A stretch of DNA of 17,158 nt from an uncultured Eubacteriales bacterium. Its GTDB lineage: Bacteria; Bacillota; Clostridia; Eubacteriales; Anaerofustaceae. Shown one piece after another: positions 1 to 6,485 of the stretch; within the stretch, counting starts at the first letter, position 1; each line of letters opens with the position of its first letter. The notes below the pieces were generated by a model that made no database searches, was not told the DNA's origin, and was given only the letters and a program-made list of their open reading frames with translations. The stretch covers positions 1 to 17,158 of the forward strand of contig CADBPP010000016.1 of assembly GCA_902796565.1 (NCBI GenBank), given 5' to 3'. Position numbers and translations under genes: made by a program.

Positions 1-923
1 ACCTCGTCGGTGGAGGCCCCCTCCGGCTCCACGAAGAGCTGATGGCGGCTCTTGTCCGCGAAGCGCACGATCTTGTCCTCGATGCTGGGACAGTAGCGGG
101 GGCCCACGCCCTCGATCTGTCCGGAGAACAGCGGGGAACGGTGCAGGTTCGCCCTTATGACCTCATGGGTCTTTTCATTGGTATAGCCCAGATAGCAGGG
201 CTCGTTGACGAATTCATCGCTGAAGTCCTCGAAGGAGAACATCCCCCCGCTTGAGTCCCCGTACTGGACGGTCAGCTTTGAGAAATCTATGCTTCTCTTG
301 TTTACTCGGGAGGGTGTGCCGGTCTTGAGCCTCATCAGCTTAAAGCCCTCATGGGCCAGGGAGGAGCTGAGAAATCCCGCGGCGCACAGCCCGTTGGGGC
401 CGCTCTCCCGGGTGGCTTCCCCTATAATCACCCTGCCCTTGAGGTATGTCCCGGTGCACAGCACCGCGGCGCGGCATGTGTATATGCCGCCGGTCTGTAC
501 CTCGATCCCCCTGAGCACTCCGCCTTCGGTGATGATGCTCACGGCCTCCTCCTGTTTCAGGAACAGGCCTTCCTGGCGTTCTATCACCCTTTTCATGTAT
601 TCGTGATAACGCCTTTTGTCGGCCTGGGCCCTGAGGGACTGCACAGCGGCCCCCTTGGAGGTGTTCAGCGTCTTTATCTGCAGATAGGTCCGGTCTATGG
701 CCCGTCCCATCTCTCCTCCCAGGGCGTCGACTTCCCTCACCAGGTGGCCCTTGCCTGTGCCTCCTATGGAAGGGTTGCAGGGCATCATGGCTATGGAGTC
801 GAGGTGCATGGTGAGAAGAAGGGTCCTTTTGCCCTTTCTCGCGCTGGCGAGGGCCGCTTCGCATCCCGCGTGCCCGGCGCCCACCACTATGACATCATAA
901 TCTCCCGCGTCGTAATTTATCAT
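1..923 (-). CDS. mnmG: MnmG (GidA), tRNA uridine-5-carboxymethylaminomethyl synthesis enzyme, 3' part missing
   Basis: FAD-dependent partner of MnmE; the MnmE-MnmG complex adds the (carboxymethyl)aminomethyl group to wobble U34 of certain tRNAs in the cytoplasm. The reading frame begins with ATG at 923 and runs off the left window edge, giving about 307 residues of a family that is usually about 620-630 long, so only the N-terminal half is here. Seen directly: the FAD-binding VIVVGAGHAGCEAA near residues 12-25, then MMPCNPSIGGTGKGHL, a hallmark of MnmG, and later LKTGTPSRV and GPRYCPSIEDKI, also typical of the family. The start lies 12 bases after the mnmE stop, with a short-spaced GGTGA (932-928) as the likely ribosome-binding site, so it is probably translated from the mnmE transcript. 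The family assignment is firm; only the truncation limits the call. Confidence 0.96.
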   Translation of the reverse strand, partial: MINYDAGDYDVIVVGAGHAGCEAALASARKGKRTLLLTMHLDSIAMMPCNPSIGGTGKGHLVREVDALGGEMGRAIDRTYLQIKTLNTSKGAAVQSLRAQADKRRYHEYMKRVIERQEGLFLKQEEAVSIITEGGVLRGIEVQTGGIYTCRAAVLCTGTYLKGRVIIGEATRESGPNGLCAAGFLSSSLAHEGFKLMRLKTGTPSRVNKRSIDFSKLTVQYGDSSGGMFSFEDFSDEFVNEPCYLGYTNEKTHEVIRANLHRSPLFSGQIEGVGPRYCPSIEDKIVRFADKSRHQLFVEPEGASTDE

Positions 924-935
924 ATGTTCACCGTT

Positions 936-2312
936 TCATTTTCCGAGACAGAACTTTTCGAATATCCTGTCCACTATATCCTCGTCCGCAGTCTCCCCGG
1001 TGATCTCCCCCAGATCGTGCCAGCTGTCCAGTATGTCTATTGAGATGAGATCTGCGGGAAGGCCTTCCTCCAGGGTGGACGATGCTTCATCTATGTGCCT
1101 CAGAGCGCTGTCGATGAGGCTCTTGTGCCTGGAATTCACCAGTATGATGCTTTTCGCTATGTCGTCTCCTTCGCCCCTTACGAAGGAGGAGATCCTCTTT
1201 TCCAGTTCCTCCAGTCCCTCCCCGGTAAGAGCTGAAAGAGCGACGGGATCTTCCTGTCCGAAAGCTGATGCGCATTCCCCGCAGACGCCCCTGTCCGATT
1301 TGTTCATTACGCAGATGCGCTGCCTGCCTGCGGCCTTCTCCCATATGGAGAAGTCCTCGCTGTCGGGGGGAGAGGATCCGTCGCATACGAAGATCACGAG
1401 GTCAGACAGCTCCATCGCCTTAAGGGAGCGCTCTATGCCGATGGCTTCCACCCTGTCGCTGCTTTCCCGGATCCCTGCGGTATCCATTATCTTCACAGGT
1501 ATGCCGTCCATGACTATGAGTTCGTCCACCACGTCCCTGGTGGTGCCCGGTATGTCGGTCACGATGGCCTTATCCTGCCTCAGAAGGGCGTTGAGGAGCA
1601 TTGACTTTCCTACGTTGGGCTTGCCGACGATGGCGGTTTTGAGGCCGCTGCGGTAGATCTCTCCCCGCTGATAGGAACCTGAAAGCTCCGAAAGCTGCCG
1701 ACGAATGATCCCCAGTTCCCTTTTCAGCGAGAAGTCCTTCAGCTCGTCTATGTCATACTCGGGATACTGTATAGTGACCTCCAGGTCCGAAAGGAGTTCA
1801 AGTATGCTGTCCTTCACCCTGTCGAGGTGCTCTCTCAGCCTTCCGCTTATCTGGGAGGCCGCGATGCGGGAAAAGCTCTCGGATGAGCTGGTTATGATAT
1901 CGCTCACCGCTTCCGCCTGGGAAAGATCTATGCGCCCTCCGAGGAACGCCCTTTTGGTGAATTCCCCTGGCTGGGCCGGAACGACCCTTTCGTCCCGCAG
2001 CAGTTCATCGAGCACGCTGCGGGAAGCCGCCATGCCGCCGTGACAGTTTATCTCTGCCACGTCCTGGGTGGTATAGGTATGGGGAGCGCACATCTTCGAC
2101 ACCAGCACCTCATCCAGCACGGCACCGGTCCGGTCCACTATGTGGCCGTAGCTCATGGAAAAGTTGGGCGCTTCGGAAAAGCTCTTTCCTCCGGGACGCA
2201 CGAAGATGCGGCCCACAGCGTCGAACGCATCGGGACCGCTGACTCTGATGATGGATATGCCTCCGGTCCCGGACGGGGTGGATATGGCGGCTATGGTGCT
2301 GGAATCCCTCAT
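936..2312 (-). CDS. mnmE: MnmE (TrmE), tRNA modification GTPase
   Basis: GTPase that works with MnmG to modify wobble uridine of tRNAs. The 458-residue length is normal. Visible parts are an N-terminal tetrahydrofolate-binding domain (STPSGTGGISIIRVSGP near residues 11-27 and CHGG at 90-93), a helical domain, and an inserted G domain with P-loop GKPNVGKS at 230-237, PGTTRD near 255-260, DTAG at 277-280 and NKSD at 337-340. The C-terminus FCLGK holds the family's essential C-x-G-K cysteine (C455). The ATG at 2312 is preceded by GAGGTGA at good spacing. mnmG follows within 12 bases. In many Bacillota this pair sits next to jag, yidC and rnpA; here a manganese exporter lies upstream instead. Nothing suggests loss of function. 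Confidence 0.97.
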   Translation of the reverse strand: MRDSSTIAAISTPSGTGGISIIRVSGPDAFDAVGRIFVRPGGKSFSEAPNFSMSYGHIVDRTGAVLDEVLVSKMCAPHTYTTQDVAEINCHGGMAASRSVLDELLRDERVVPAQPGEFTKRAFLGGRIDLSQAEAVSDIITSSSESFSRIAASQISGRLREHLDRVKDSILELLSDLEVTIQYPEYDIDELKDFSLKRELGIIRRQLSELSGSYQRGEIYRSGLKTAIVGKPNVGKSMLLNALLRQDKAIVTDIPGTTRDVVDELIVMDGIPVKIMDTAGIRESSDRVEAIGIERSLKAMELSDLVIFVCDGSSPPDSEDFSIWEKAAGRQRICVMNKSDRGVCGECASAFGQEDPVALSALTGEGLEELEKRISSFVRGEGDDIAKSIILVNSRHKSLIDSALRHIDEASSTLEEGLPADLISIDILDSWHDLGEITGETADEDIVDRIFEKFCLGK

Positions 2313-2334
2313 AAAGAATCACCTCAACTGATAT

Positions 2335-2358
2335 ATTGTATCAAAAAAATCCGCAGTA
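2335..2358 (-). promoter_or_regulatory. Weak candidate promoter for mnmE-mnmG
   Basis: On the minus strand TACAAT (2340-2335) lies about 12 bases before the likely transcript start for mnmE. The hexamer 17 bases further upstream, inside the mntP terminator, matches the -35 consensus only in part. The promoter and the upstream terminator would therefore share DNA. This is a motif match only. Confidence 0.35.
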
Positions 2359-2373
2359 TTGAAGAACTGCGGA
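2343..2373 (-). terminator. Rho-independent terminator after mntP
   Basis: On the minus strand a stem CCGCAGT/ACTGCGG (2372-2351, extended by one A-T pair) with an 8-base loop is followed at once by seven T residues (2349-2343). It lies 12 bases beyond the mntP stop codon, so it ends the two-gene membrane protein operon before mnmE. Confidence 0.88.
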
Positions 2374-2384
2374 AATGTATTGAG

Positions 2385-2945
2385 CTACAGCCACCCCATA
2401 TGTTCCAGAAAGATCTTTATCCCGAGGAGGATCAGTATCGCACCTCCGGCTATCCTCGAGCCCTTTTCGTATCTGTTGCCGAATACGGCTCCCAGCTTTA
2501 CTCCGAAAAATGAGAAGGTGAAAGTGGTCAGGCCGATCATGAGGCACGAGGCGAAAACGTTCACCTTCAGCAGAGCCAGAGTGAGCCCCGCCGCCAGGGC
2601 GTCTATGCTGGTGGCCACGGCCAGCGGGAGCATGACCTTCGGCGCCATGGAGGCGCCGGAGCTGTCCTCCCCGTCCCCGAAGGCTTCCTTTATCATGTTC
2701 CCTCCGATGGCCCCCAGAAGCACGAGGGCTATCCAGGGGACGAAACGTCCAATATATTCCGTGAGAGCGCTTCCCAGAAGGTACCCGGCTGCGGGCATCA
2801 GCGCCTGGAAGGAACCGAACCAGATCCCCGCCAGTGCGCACTGGGCGGCTGTGGGCTTTCTGAGGCACAGCCCCTTGCATACCGATACGGCGAAGGCGTC
2901 CATGGAAAGGGCGGCTCCGAGAAACAGGACTTCCAAAATGCTCAT
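2385..2945 (-). CDS. mntP: MntP-type manganese efflux pump
   Basis: Small integral membrane protein of the MntP (YebN) family that exports Mn2+ and protects against manganese excess. The 186-residue length matches the family. It reads as six hydrophobic helices, with the two family signatures: ALSMDAFAVSV near residues 12-22 (D16) and ATSIDALAAGL near 111-121 (D115), acidic positions that are important in characterised MntP. A charged, Gly/Ser-rich loop (about 88-101) joins the two halves. The ATG at 2945 has CGGAGG nine bases upstream. It lies 49 bases after a five-helix membrane protein gene and is probably co-transcribed with it. The short upstream gap leaves no room for the yybP-ykoY manganese riboswitch that often controls this family, so control is likely at the promoter before the first gene. 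Confidence 0.9.
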   Translation of the reverse strand: MSILEVLFLGAALSMDAFAVSVCKGLCLRKPTAAQCALAGIWFGSFQALMPAAGYLLGSALTEYIGRFVPWIALVLLGAIGGNMIKEAFGDGEDSSGASMAPKVMLPLAVATSIDALAAGLTLALLKVNVFASCLMIGLTTFTFSFFGVKLGAVFGNRYEKGSRIAGGAILILLGIKIFLEHMGWL

Positions 2946-2994
2946 GATGAAAAACCTCCGATAAATGATCCGCGTCTGCCGCAGGCCGTTTTGA

Positions 2995-3489
2995 TTATTT
3001 TAGCACACAGGACAGTATCCCAAGAAGAAAAGCCAGCTGTGCGGCGCTGTTCACGAACTGTTCCTTCCAGTTGACCTTTGCGTCGTTCTGGTCCATGTGC
3101 TTTGCGAGCCAGATCATATAGAAGATAAGAAGGACCCATGCGCCGAAGAAGAAGGCGGCGGGGAAGGACATGACGGATCTTCCCACAGCAAAAAAGTCGA
3201 TAGCCCTCCTGTCCAGGATCACGGATACGATCATGAGAAGGAACCCCGAGGGCATCAGGAAGCGGAACTGTTTCGCCAGGAACTTCACGTCCGGTCCTCC
3301 GAAGGCAAGTATCATCTTCCAGGCCACCTTGCCGAGGCCCGCTGAGGCGCATAGCACCGCCCCGGCGATAAAGAGAGCGCTTTTGTATTTCAGCGAGATG
3401 AGCACTATGCTCGCAGAAAACAATATCACGGGAAGGGCGTCCGTCAGGGCCAGAGCCAGGCTGAAGCCCTCTTTCTTTTCTTCAGTCAT
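2995..3489 (-). CDS. Five-helix membrane protein of unknown function
   Basis: I do not recognise this 164-residue protein. It has a short polar N-terminus, then about five hydrophobic segments (approximately residues 17-35, 38-60, 76-92, 106-128 and 146-162). A polar, charged stretch between the last two (MDQNDAKVNWKEQ, about 131-143) probably forms a loop. No catalytic motif or signal peptidase site is visible. The ATG at 3489 has AAAGGAA upstream at suitable spacing, and a canonical minus-strand promoter (3556-3528) would start the mRNA about 30 bases before it. It is the first gene of a short operon with mntP, so a link to metal or membrane homeostasis is possible, but that is inference from position only. 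Confidence 0.75.
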   Translation of the reverse strand: MTEEKKEGFSLALALTDALPVILFSASIVLISLKYKSALFIAGAVLCASAGLGKVAWKMILAFGGPDVKFLAKQFRFLMPSGFLLMIVSVILDRRAIDFFAVGRSVMSFPAAFFFGAWVLLIFYMIWLAKHMDQNDAKVNWKEQFVNSAAQLAFLLGILSCVLK

Positions 3490-3522
3490 TGAGTCGTTCC
3501 TTTCAGCGGCTGTGCCGTATAT

Positions 3523-3551
3523 TTGACATTTTAAATTATTACTGTTAGAAT
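3523..3551 (+). promoter_or_regulatory. Sigma-70/SigA promoter for the UroD-like gene
   Basis: TTGACA (3523-3528), a 17-base spacer and TAGAAT (3546-3551). The expected start near 3558 gives a leader of about 27 bases before the ATG at 3585, which carries AGGGA (3574-3578). It overlaps an equally good promoter on the other strand. Confidence 0.82.
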
Positions 3552-3556
3552 GTCAA
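3528..3556 (-). promoter_or_regulatory. Sigma-70/SigA promoter for the membrane protein-mntP operon
   Basis: On the minus strand TTGACA (3556-3551), a 17-base spacer and TAAAAT (3533-3528). The expected start near 3521 gives a leader of about 32 bases before the ATG at 3489. Each -35 box touches the -10 box of the opposing promoter, so polymerase can hardly occupy both at once. Confidence 0.8.
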
Positions 3557-3584
3557 CGTAATACAGCATGCTCAGGGACATACC

Positions 3585-4757
3585 ATGGACAACAAAAAAC
3601 TCAAAGAGGAAAGGATAAGGCTTTTCCGCGACAGCGCTTCCTTCAGGCCTGTTTCGAGGATACCGCACTTTGCCAACGCGGTGACCTGGAAGGTGTTCGA
3701 CGCGGGCCACACTCTGGATGAGGCCCTGGTCGATCTGGCCGTCATGAAGGAATGCGTCGTCCACTTCCTTGACAATTATACAGTCGACGGCCTTATGGAC
3801 ACCGGCATAAGGAACCAGTTCACCGTGACGGAGGCCTTCGGAGCGAAGGGATACTATTACTATGACAGCGAGAGCATAGGTATAAAGGACCACATGCTGT
3901 GCACTGTGGACACCCTTTTCGATTACCTGAGGGATTACGACCGTTTCGTCTGGGAACAGGTCCTGCCGGAAAAGTACGGGGATGAATGGTACGACAGGGA
4001 CATCTCCGTATGGAAGAAGACCTTCGGGGAATATCTGAAATATACCATGTTCATTATAAGCATGGCTTCCCTTACATCGAAGAAGTACGGCATACCCTCC
4101 CTCGCCCCCAACAATCCCATGACCGGCACCATAAACTTCGCCGCGGAGGAGCTGATGGCCAACCTCCTGGGCATAAAGGAGCTTTCCACCGCCATGAGGA
4201 GGAATGGCTCCCTCCTTAAGGATTTCGTCGATGAATGGGATGAAAAGAAGATAGACCCGCAGATAGAAAAGGTGCTGGGGTCGGACGGGCCAAACATGAA
4301 GTACTGTTTCGACGCGTCGGTACTGATGCTGGTGCACAACATCATGAACACCTCCCAGTTCGAGACCTTCTACTGGCCCCATCTGGAGAAGCTCCTGAGG
4401 GCCTACGAAAAGAAGGGTATGAATGCCAGGATCTTCGCGGAGGGCAGCATACTGCGTTTCGCCGATTATTTCCGTGATTTCTCCCGGGGCACCCTTACGA
4501 TGCACATAGAGAACGACGGCGTGTTCGACATAAGAAGGAGCATGCCCAACGTGGCGATAATGGGAGGGCTTACCACCGAGATACTTCGCGCTGAACACAT
4601 TTCCGACGCGGTGGACGCGGCCAGGATGCTCTGCGAATCCTTCGGCCGGGAGGGCGGGTTCATCCTCAGCGAGGGAAGGATGCTCTCATACCGCAATGAC
4701 GCCTACAGCGAGAATTACCGGGCGATATGCGACTTTATGAATGAGGGAGGCCGGTGA
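3585..4757 (+). CDS. Uroporphyrinogen decarboxylase (UroD)-superfamily protein, probable methyltransferase-like
   Basis: A 390-residue protein that resembles the UroD/MtaA/CmuA TIM-barrel superfamily. Supporting features are the layout, the C-terminal pattern PNVAIMGGLTTEIL (about 331-344) followed by a helix and GGFILSEGRML (about 362-372), and the helical segment FYWPHLEKLLRAYEKKG ahead of the barrel core. The N-terminal arginine-rich motif (RPPxWxMRQAG) expected of true heme-pathway UroD is absent, and no heme gene is nearby. In anaerobes such proteins often act in methyl transfer involving corrinoid proteins, but no corrinoid protein or activator gene is next to it, so substrate is unknown. 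The ATG at 3585 carries AGGGA six bases upstream. A 45-residue ORF begins one base after the stop. Superfamily is fairly sure, function is open. Confidence 0.72.
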   Translation: MDNKKLKEERIRLFRDSASFRPVSRIPHFANAVTWKVFDAGHTLDEALVDLAVMKECVVHFLDNYTVDGLMDTGIRNQFTVTEAFGAKGYYYYDSESIGIKDHMLCTVDTLFDYLRDYDRFVWEQVLPEKYGDEWYDRDISVWKKTFGEYLKYTMFIISMASLTSKKYGIPSLAPNNPMTGTINFAAEELMANLLGIKELSTAMRRNGSLLKDFVDEWDEKKIDPQIEKVLGSDGPNMKYCFDASVLMLVHNIMNTSQFETFYWPHLEKLLRAYEKKGMNARIFAEGSILRFADYFRDFSRGTLTMHIENDGVFDIRRSMPNVAIMGGLTTEILRAEHISDAVDAARMLCESFGREGGFILSEGRMLSYRNDAYSENYRAICDFMNEGGR

Positions 4758-4758
4758 C

Positions 4759-4896
4759 ATGGACAGAAAAGACTGCTTCTATGCCTCCTACCCGGAGGGC
4801 TACAACGCTCTGGTGAAGAAGATCATACCCATCTGGCTGAGGCCCGCGAAGGATATGCTGATGAGGCTTCTGGTCACGATACTGAAGGACGGATAA
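4759..4896 (+). CDS. Small 45-residue protein, translationally coupled to the UroD-like gene
   Basis: An ORF of 45 codons starts with ATG at 4759, one base after the TGA of the UroD-like gene, and ends with TAA at 4896, just before a terminator. A strong AGGGAGG (4744-4750) lies eight bases upstream, inside the end of the preceding gene. The peptide starts MDRKDCFYAS, has an aromatic and charged first half (PEGYNALVKK), and a more hydrophobic, basic second half (IIPIWLRPAKDMLMRLLVTI) that could form an amphipathic or membrane-associated helix. I do not recognise a family. Good ribosome binding, tight spacing and the terminator right after it argue for a real gene. No function can be given. 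Confidence 0.62.
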   Translation: MDRKDCFYASYPEGYNALVKKIIPIWLRPAKDMLMRLLVTILKDG

Positions 4897-4902
4897 CAAC
4901 AG

Positions 4903-4927
4903 GAGAGCATTCTTTGCTCTCTTTTTT
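4903..4927 (+). terminator. Rho-independent terminator after the UroD-like operon
   Basis: Stem GAGAGCA/TGCTCTC (4903-4909 with 4915-4921), five-base loop TTCTT, then six T residues (4922-4927). It begins six bases after the small ORF ends and separates this operon from trmK. Confidence 0.9.
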
Positions 4928-4954
4928 GTTTACCCGGGCAGATCGGCGGGCTGT

Positions 4955-4965
4955 TGTGATATTAT
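4955..4965 (+). promoter_or_regulatory. Extended -10 promoter of trmK, probably giving a leaderless mRNA
   Basis: TGTGATATTAT (4955-4965) matches the Gram-positive extended -10 form (TRTGn before the hexamer), with TATTAT at 4960-4965. No good -35 box is seen 17 bases upstream, as is common with extended -10 sites. Six bases separate the hexamer from the ATG at 4972, so the transcript would start at or next to the start codon. Confidence 0.55.
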
Positions 4966-4971
4966 TGACTC

Positions 4972-5673
4972 ATGATAAATCTGGACGGGCGGCTTCGGAT
5001 GGCCGCGTCAATGACTGGAAAATGCTCCCTCGTAGCGGATATAGGGTCGGATCACGCCTACCTTCCCGTGAGCCTGATACTCAGCGGCAATGCCTTGAGG
5101 GCCATAGTGACGGATCTCAGACAAGGGCCCCTGGAGAATTCCCGGCGCACCGCACAGAAGTACGGTCTCGTGGAGAAGATGAGCTTTTCCCGGGGCAGCG
5201 GCTTCGGCGCCCTGGATGGATACGAGCGGCCCGATGTGATAACGGTCTGCGGCATGGGAGGGGAGCTCATAAAAAGCTTTATCGGGGAGAGACCCGATAT
5301 CGCGAGAGGCTCCGTACTGGTGCTGCAGCCAATGAACAACGCAGGGATGCTGGAAAAATACCTGAGGCAGCAGGGCTACTCAGTCACGGATCAGGCCATA
5401 TCCACCGACGGGATACACTATTACCGCTGCATGAGAGCGTTGTATACCGGGGAAAGGGAAGACGATCCCGACGCCTGTGACTGTGAATTCCCGCCGTGTC
5501 TTATAGAAAAAAGGGACCCTGTGATGTATTCATACCTGCAAAAGAGGCTGGATACTGCCGAAAGGATCCTGTGCTCCATGGAAAGGGGAGCGGCGGCGGA
5601 TACCAGTGCCGCCGGGGAGACACGGAAACTTGTAAATATTCTGAAAGAAAGGATTGGAAGATATGATTCTTAA
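4972..5673 (+). CDS. trmK: TrmK, tRNA (adenine(22)-N1)-methyltransferase
   Basis: SAM-dependent enzyme that methylates N1 of A22 in the D-arm of bacterial tRNAs; best known from Gram-positive bacteria. The 233-residue length fits. Visible motifs: VADIGSDHAYLP (21-32), the SAM-binding motif I characteristic of this family; TVCGMGGELI (91-100); and LQPMNN (118-123) in the catalytic region. The C-terminal helices are rich in charged residues, as in the family's coiled-coil end. The ATG at 4972 fits the usual family N-terminus (short stretch, then GRL and the motif about 20 residues on), yet it has no Shine-Dalgarno sequence and lies directly after an extended -10 box. The stop overlaps the next gene by 11 bases. 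The usual TrmK-Nif3 order of Bacillota is kept, though sigA (rpoD) is not upstream. Confidence 0.93.
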   Translation: MINLDGRLRMAASMTGKCSLVADIGSDHAYLPVSLILSGNALRAIVTDLRQGPLENSRRTAQKYGLVEKMSFSRGSGFGALDGYERPDVITVCGMGGELIKSFIGERPDIARGSVLVLQPMNNAGMLEKYLRQQGYSVTDQAISTDGIHYYRCMRALYTGEREDDPDACDCEFPPCLIEKRDPVMYSYLQKRLDTAERILCSMERGAAADTSAAGETRKLVNILKERIGRYDS

Positions 5674-6439
5674 GGAGATTCTGGACGTAATAAACATGTA
5701 TGCGGACGAACGCAGCGCCCTGGAGTGGGACAACAGCGGCCTGCAGATAGGTGATCCGATGAGCGAGGTCTATTCAGTCACCGTATGCCTGGATGTCACC
5801 GACAGGGTGGTACAGGAAGCCATCGACAGCGCATCCCAGCTGATCATTTCCCATCATCCCCTGCTGTTCAAGGGGGCGAAAACCATTTGCGACGACGTGA
5901 AGGGCAGGCTGATCAAAAAGATCATACGCAACAACATCAACGTATATTCAACCCATACATGCTTCGACATGTGCGGCTACGGCATGAACGCCTACATTGC
6001 CTTCAGGCTGGGCATAGACACGGACTGCTTCCTGGAGCCCCACGGGGACGAGGGGATAGGCGTGTGCGGGGACCTGGCACAGCAGTATACCCTCGGAGAG
6101 CTGTACGAGCTGGTGAAGAAGACCTTCGGGGCAAAGAGCCTCAGAGTCTCGTTCTGCGCGGACGACACGCGTACCGTCAGAAGGGCCGCCTTCTGCTCGG
6201 GAGCGGGAAGGGACCTGATCGCCTCCGCAAAAAACAGCGGGGCGGACGTGTACATCACCAGCGACGTGTCCAATTCGGGATTCATAGAGGCGATGGAGCT
6301 GGACCTTCCCGTAGTGGCCCTTACCCACTACGAAAGCGAGAAGAGCTTCATACGCATCGTCTCCGACATCCTCAGAAAAGAGATCCCCTCACTGGAGGTC
6401 AGAGAATCCTCCCAGGGGGACCTGGAACGGTTCGTGTAG
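5663..6439 (+). CDS. Nif3-family (YqfO/DUF34) dinuclear metal-binding protein
   Basis: Member of the widespread Nif3/DUF34 family, annotated by some as GTP cyclohydrolase 1 type 2; the physiological role is not settled. From the ATG at 5663 it has 258 residues, the short form without the long insert found in some Bacillota homologues. Motifs seen: EWDNSGLQIG (21-30), ISHHPLLF (62-69) with the metal-binding histidines, YSTHTCFD (95-102) with H98 and D102, and THYESE (221-226) with H222 and E226, completing a two-metal site. I chose the ATG at 5663 because AAAGGA lies about ten bases upstream; the in-frame TTG at 5654 has no room for a ribosome-binding site. It overlaps the trmK end by 11 bases, so translation is likely coupled. 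rnpB follows from its own promoter. Confidence 0.9.
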   Translation: MILKEILDVINMYADERSALEWDNSGLQIGDPMSEVYSVTVCLDVTDRVVQEAIDSASQLIISHHPLLFKGAKTICDDVKGRLIKKIIRNNINVYSTHTCFDMCGYGMNAYIAFRLGIDTDCFLEPHGDEGIGVCGDLAQQYTLGELYELVKKTFGAKSLRVSFCADDTRTVRRAAFCSGAGRDLIASAKNSGADVYITSDVSNSGFIEAMELDLPVVALTHYESEKSFIRIVSDILRKEIPSLEVRESSQGDLERFV

Positions 6440-6450
6440 GAAAAAAAGAG

Positions 6451-6479
6451 TTGAAGTATCAGCTTTTTTCTGATAATAT
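6451..6479 (+). promoter_or_regulatory. Promoter of rnpB
   Basis: TTGAAG (6451-6456), 17-base spacer, TAATAT (6474-6479) with an extended -10 TG at 6471-6472. The predicted start near 6486 coincides with the first base of helix P1 of RNase P RNA, which supports both calls. The spacer holds a short inverted repeat TATCAG/CTGATA (6457-6462, 6470-6475). Confidence 0.82.
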
Positions 6480-6485
6480 TGAAAT

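Larger units (their letters stand above)
3523..3556. repeat. Perfect 8-bp inverted repeat spanning both divergent promoters
   Basis: TTGACATT (3523-3530) and AATGTCAA (3549-3556) are exact inverted copies separated by 18 bases. The arms coincide with the -35 boxes, so the symmetry may come from promoter constraint, or the arms may double as an operator. Confidence 0.85.

Noticed and set aside
2946..2994. A yybP-ykoY manganese riboswitch before mntP
   Set aside because: Only 49 bases lie between the two genes, too few for that structure, and no matching core is present.
3531..4598. A 355-codon open frame on the minus strand inside the UroD-like gene
   Set aside because: It is a shadow of a GC-biased coding strand: no ribosome-binding site, no recognisable motifs, and the plus-strand protein is clearly the real one.
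5654..5662. TTG at 5654 as the start of the Nif3-family gene
   Set aside because: No ribosome-binding site at workable spacing; ATG at 5663 has AAAGGA upstream and matches the family N-terminus.
6457..6475. TATCAG/CTGATA repeat with T-rich loop as a terminator of the Nif3 gene
   Set aside because: The T run is in the loop, not after the stem, and the repeat lies within the rnpB promoter spacer.
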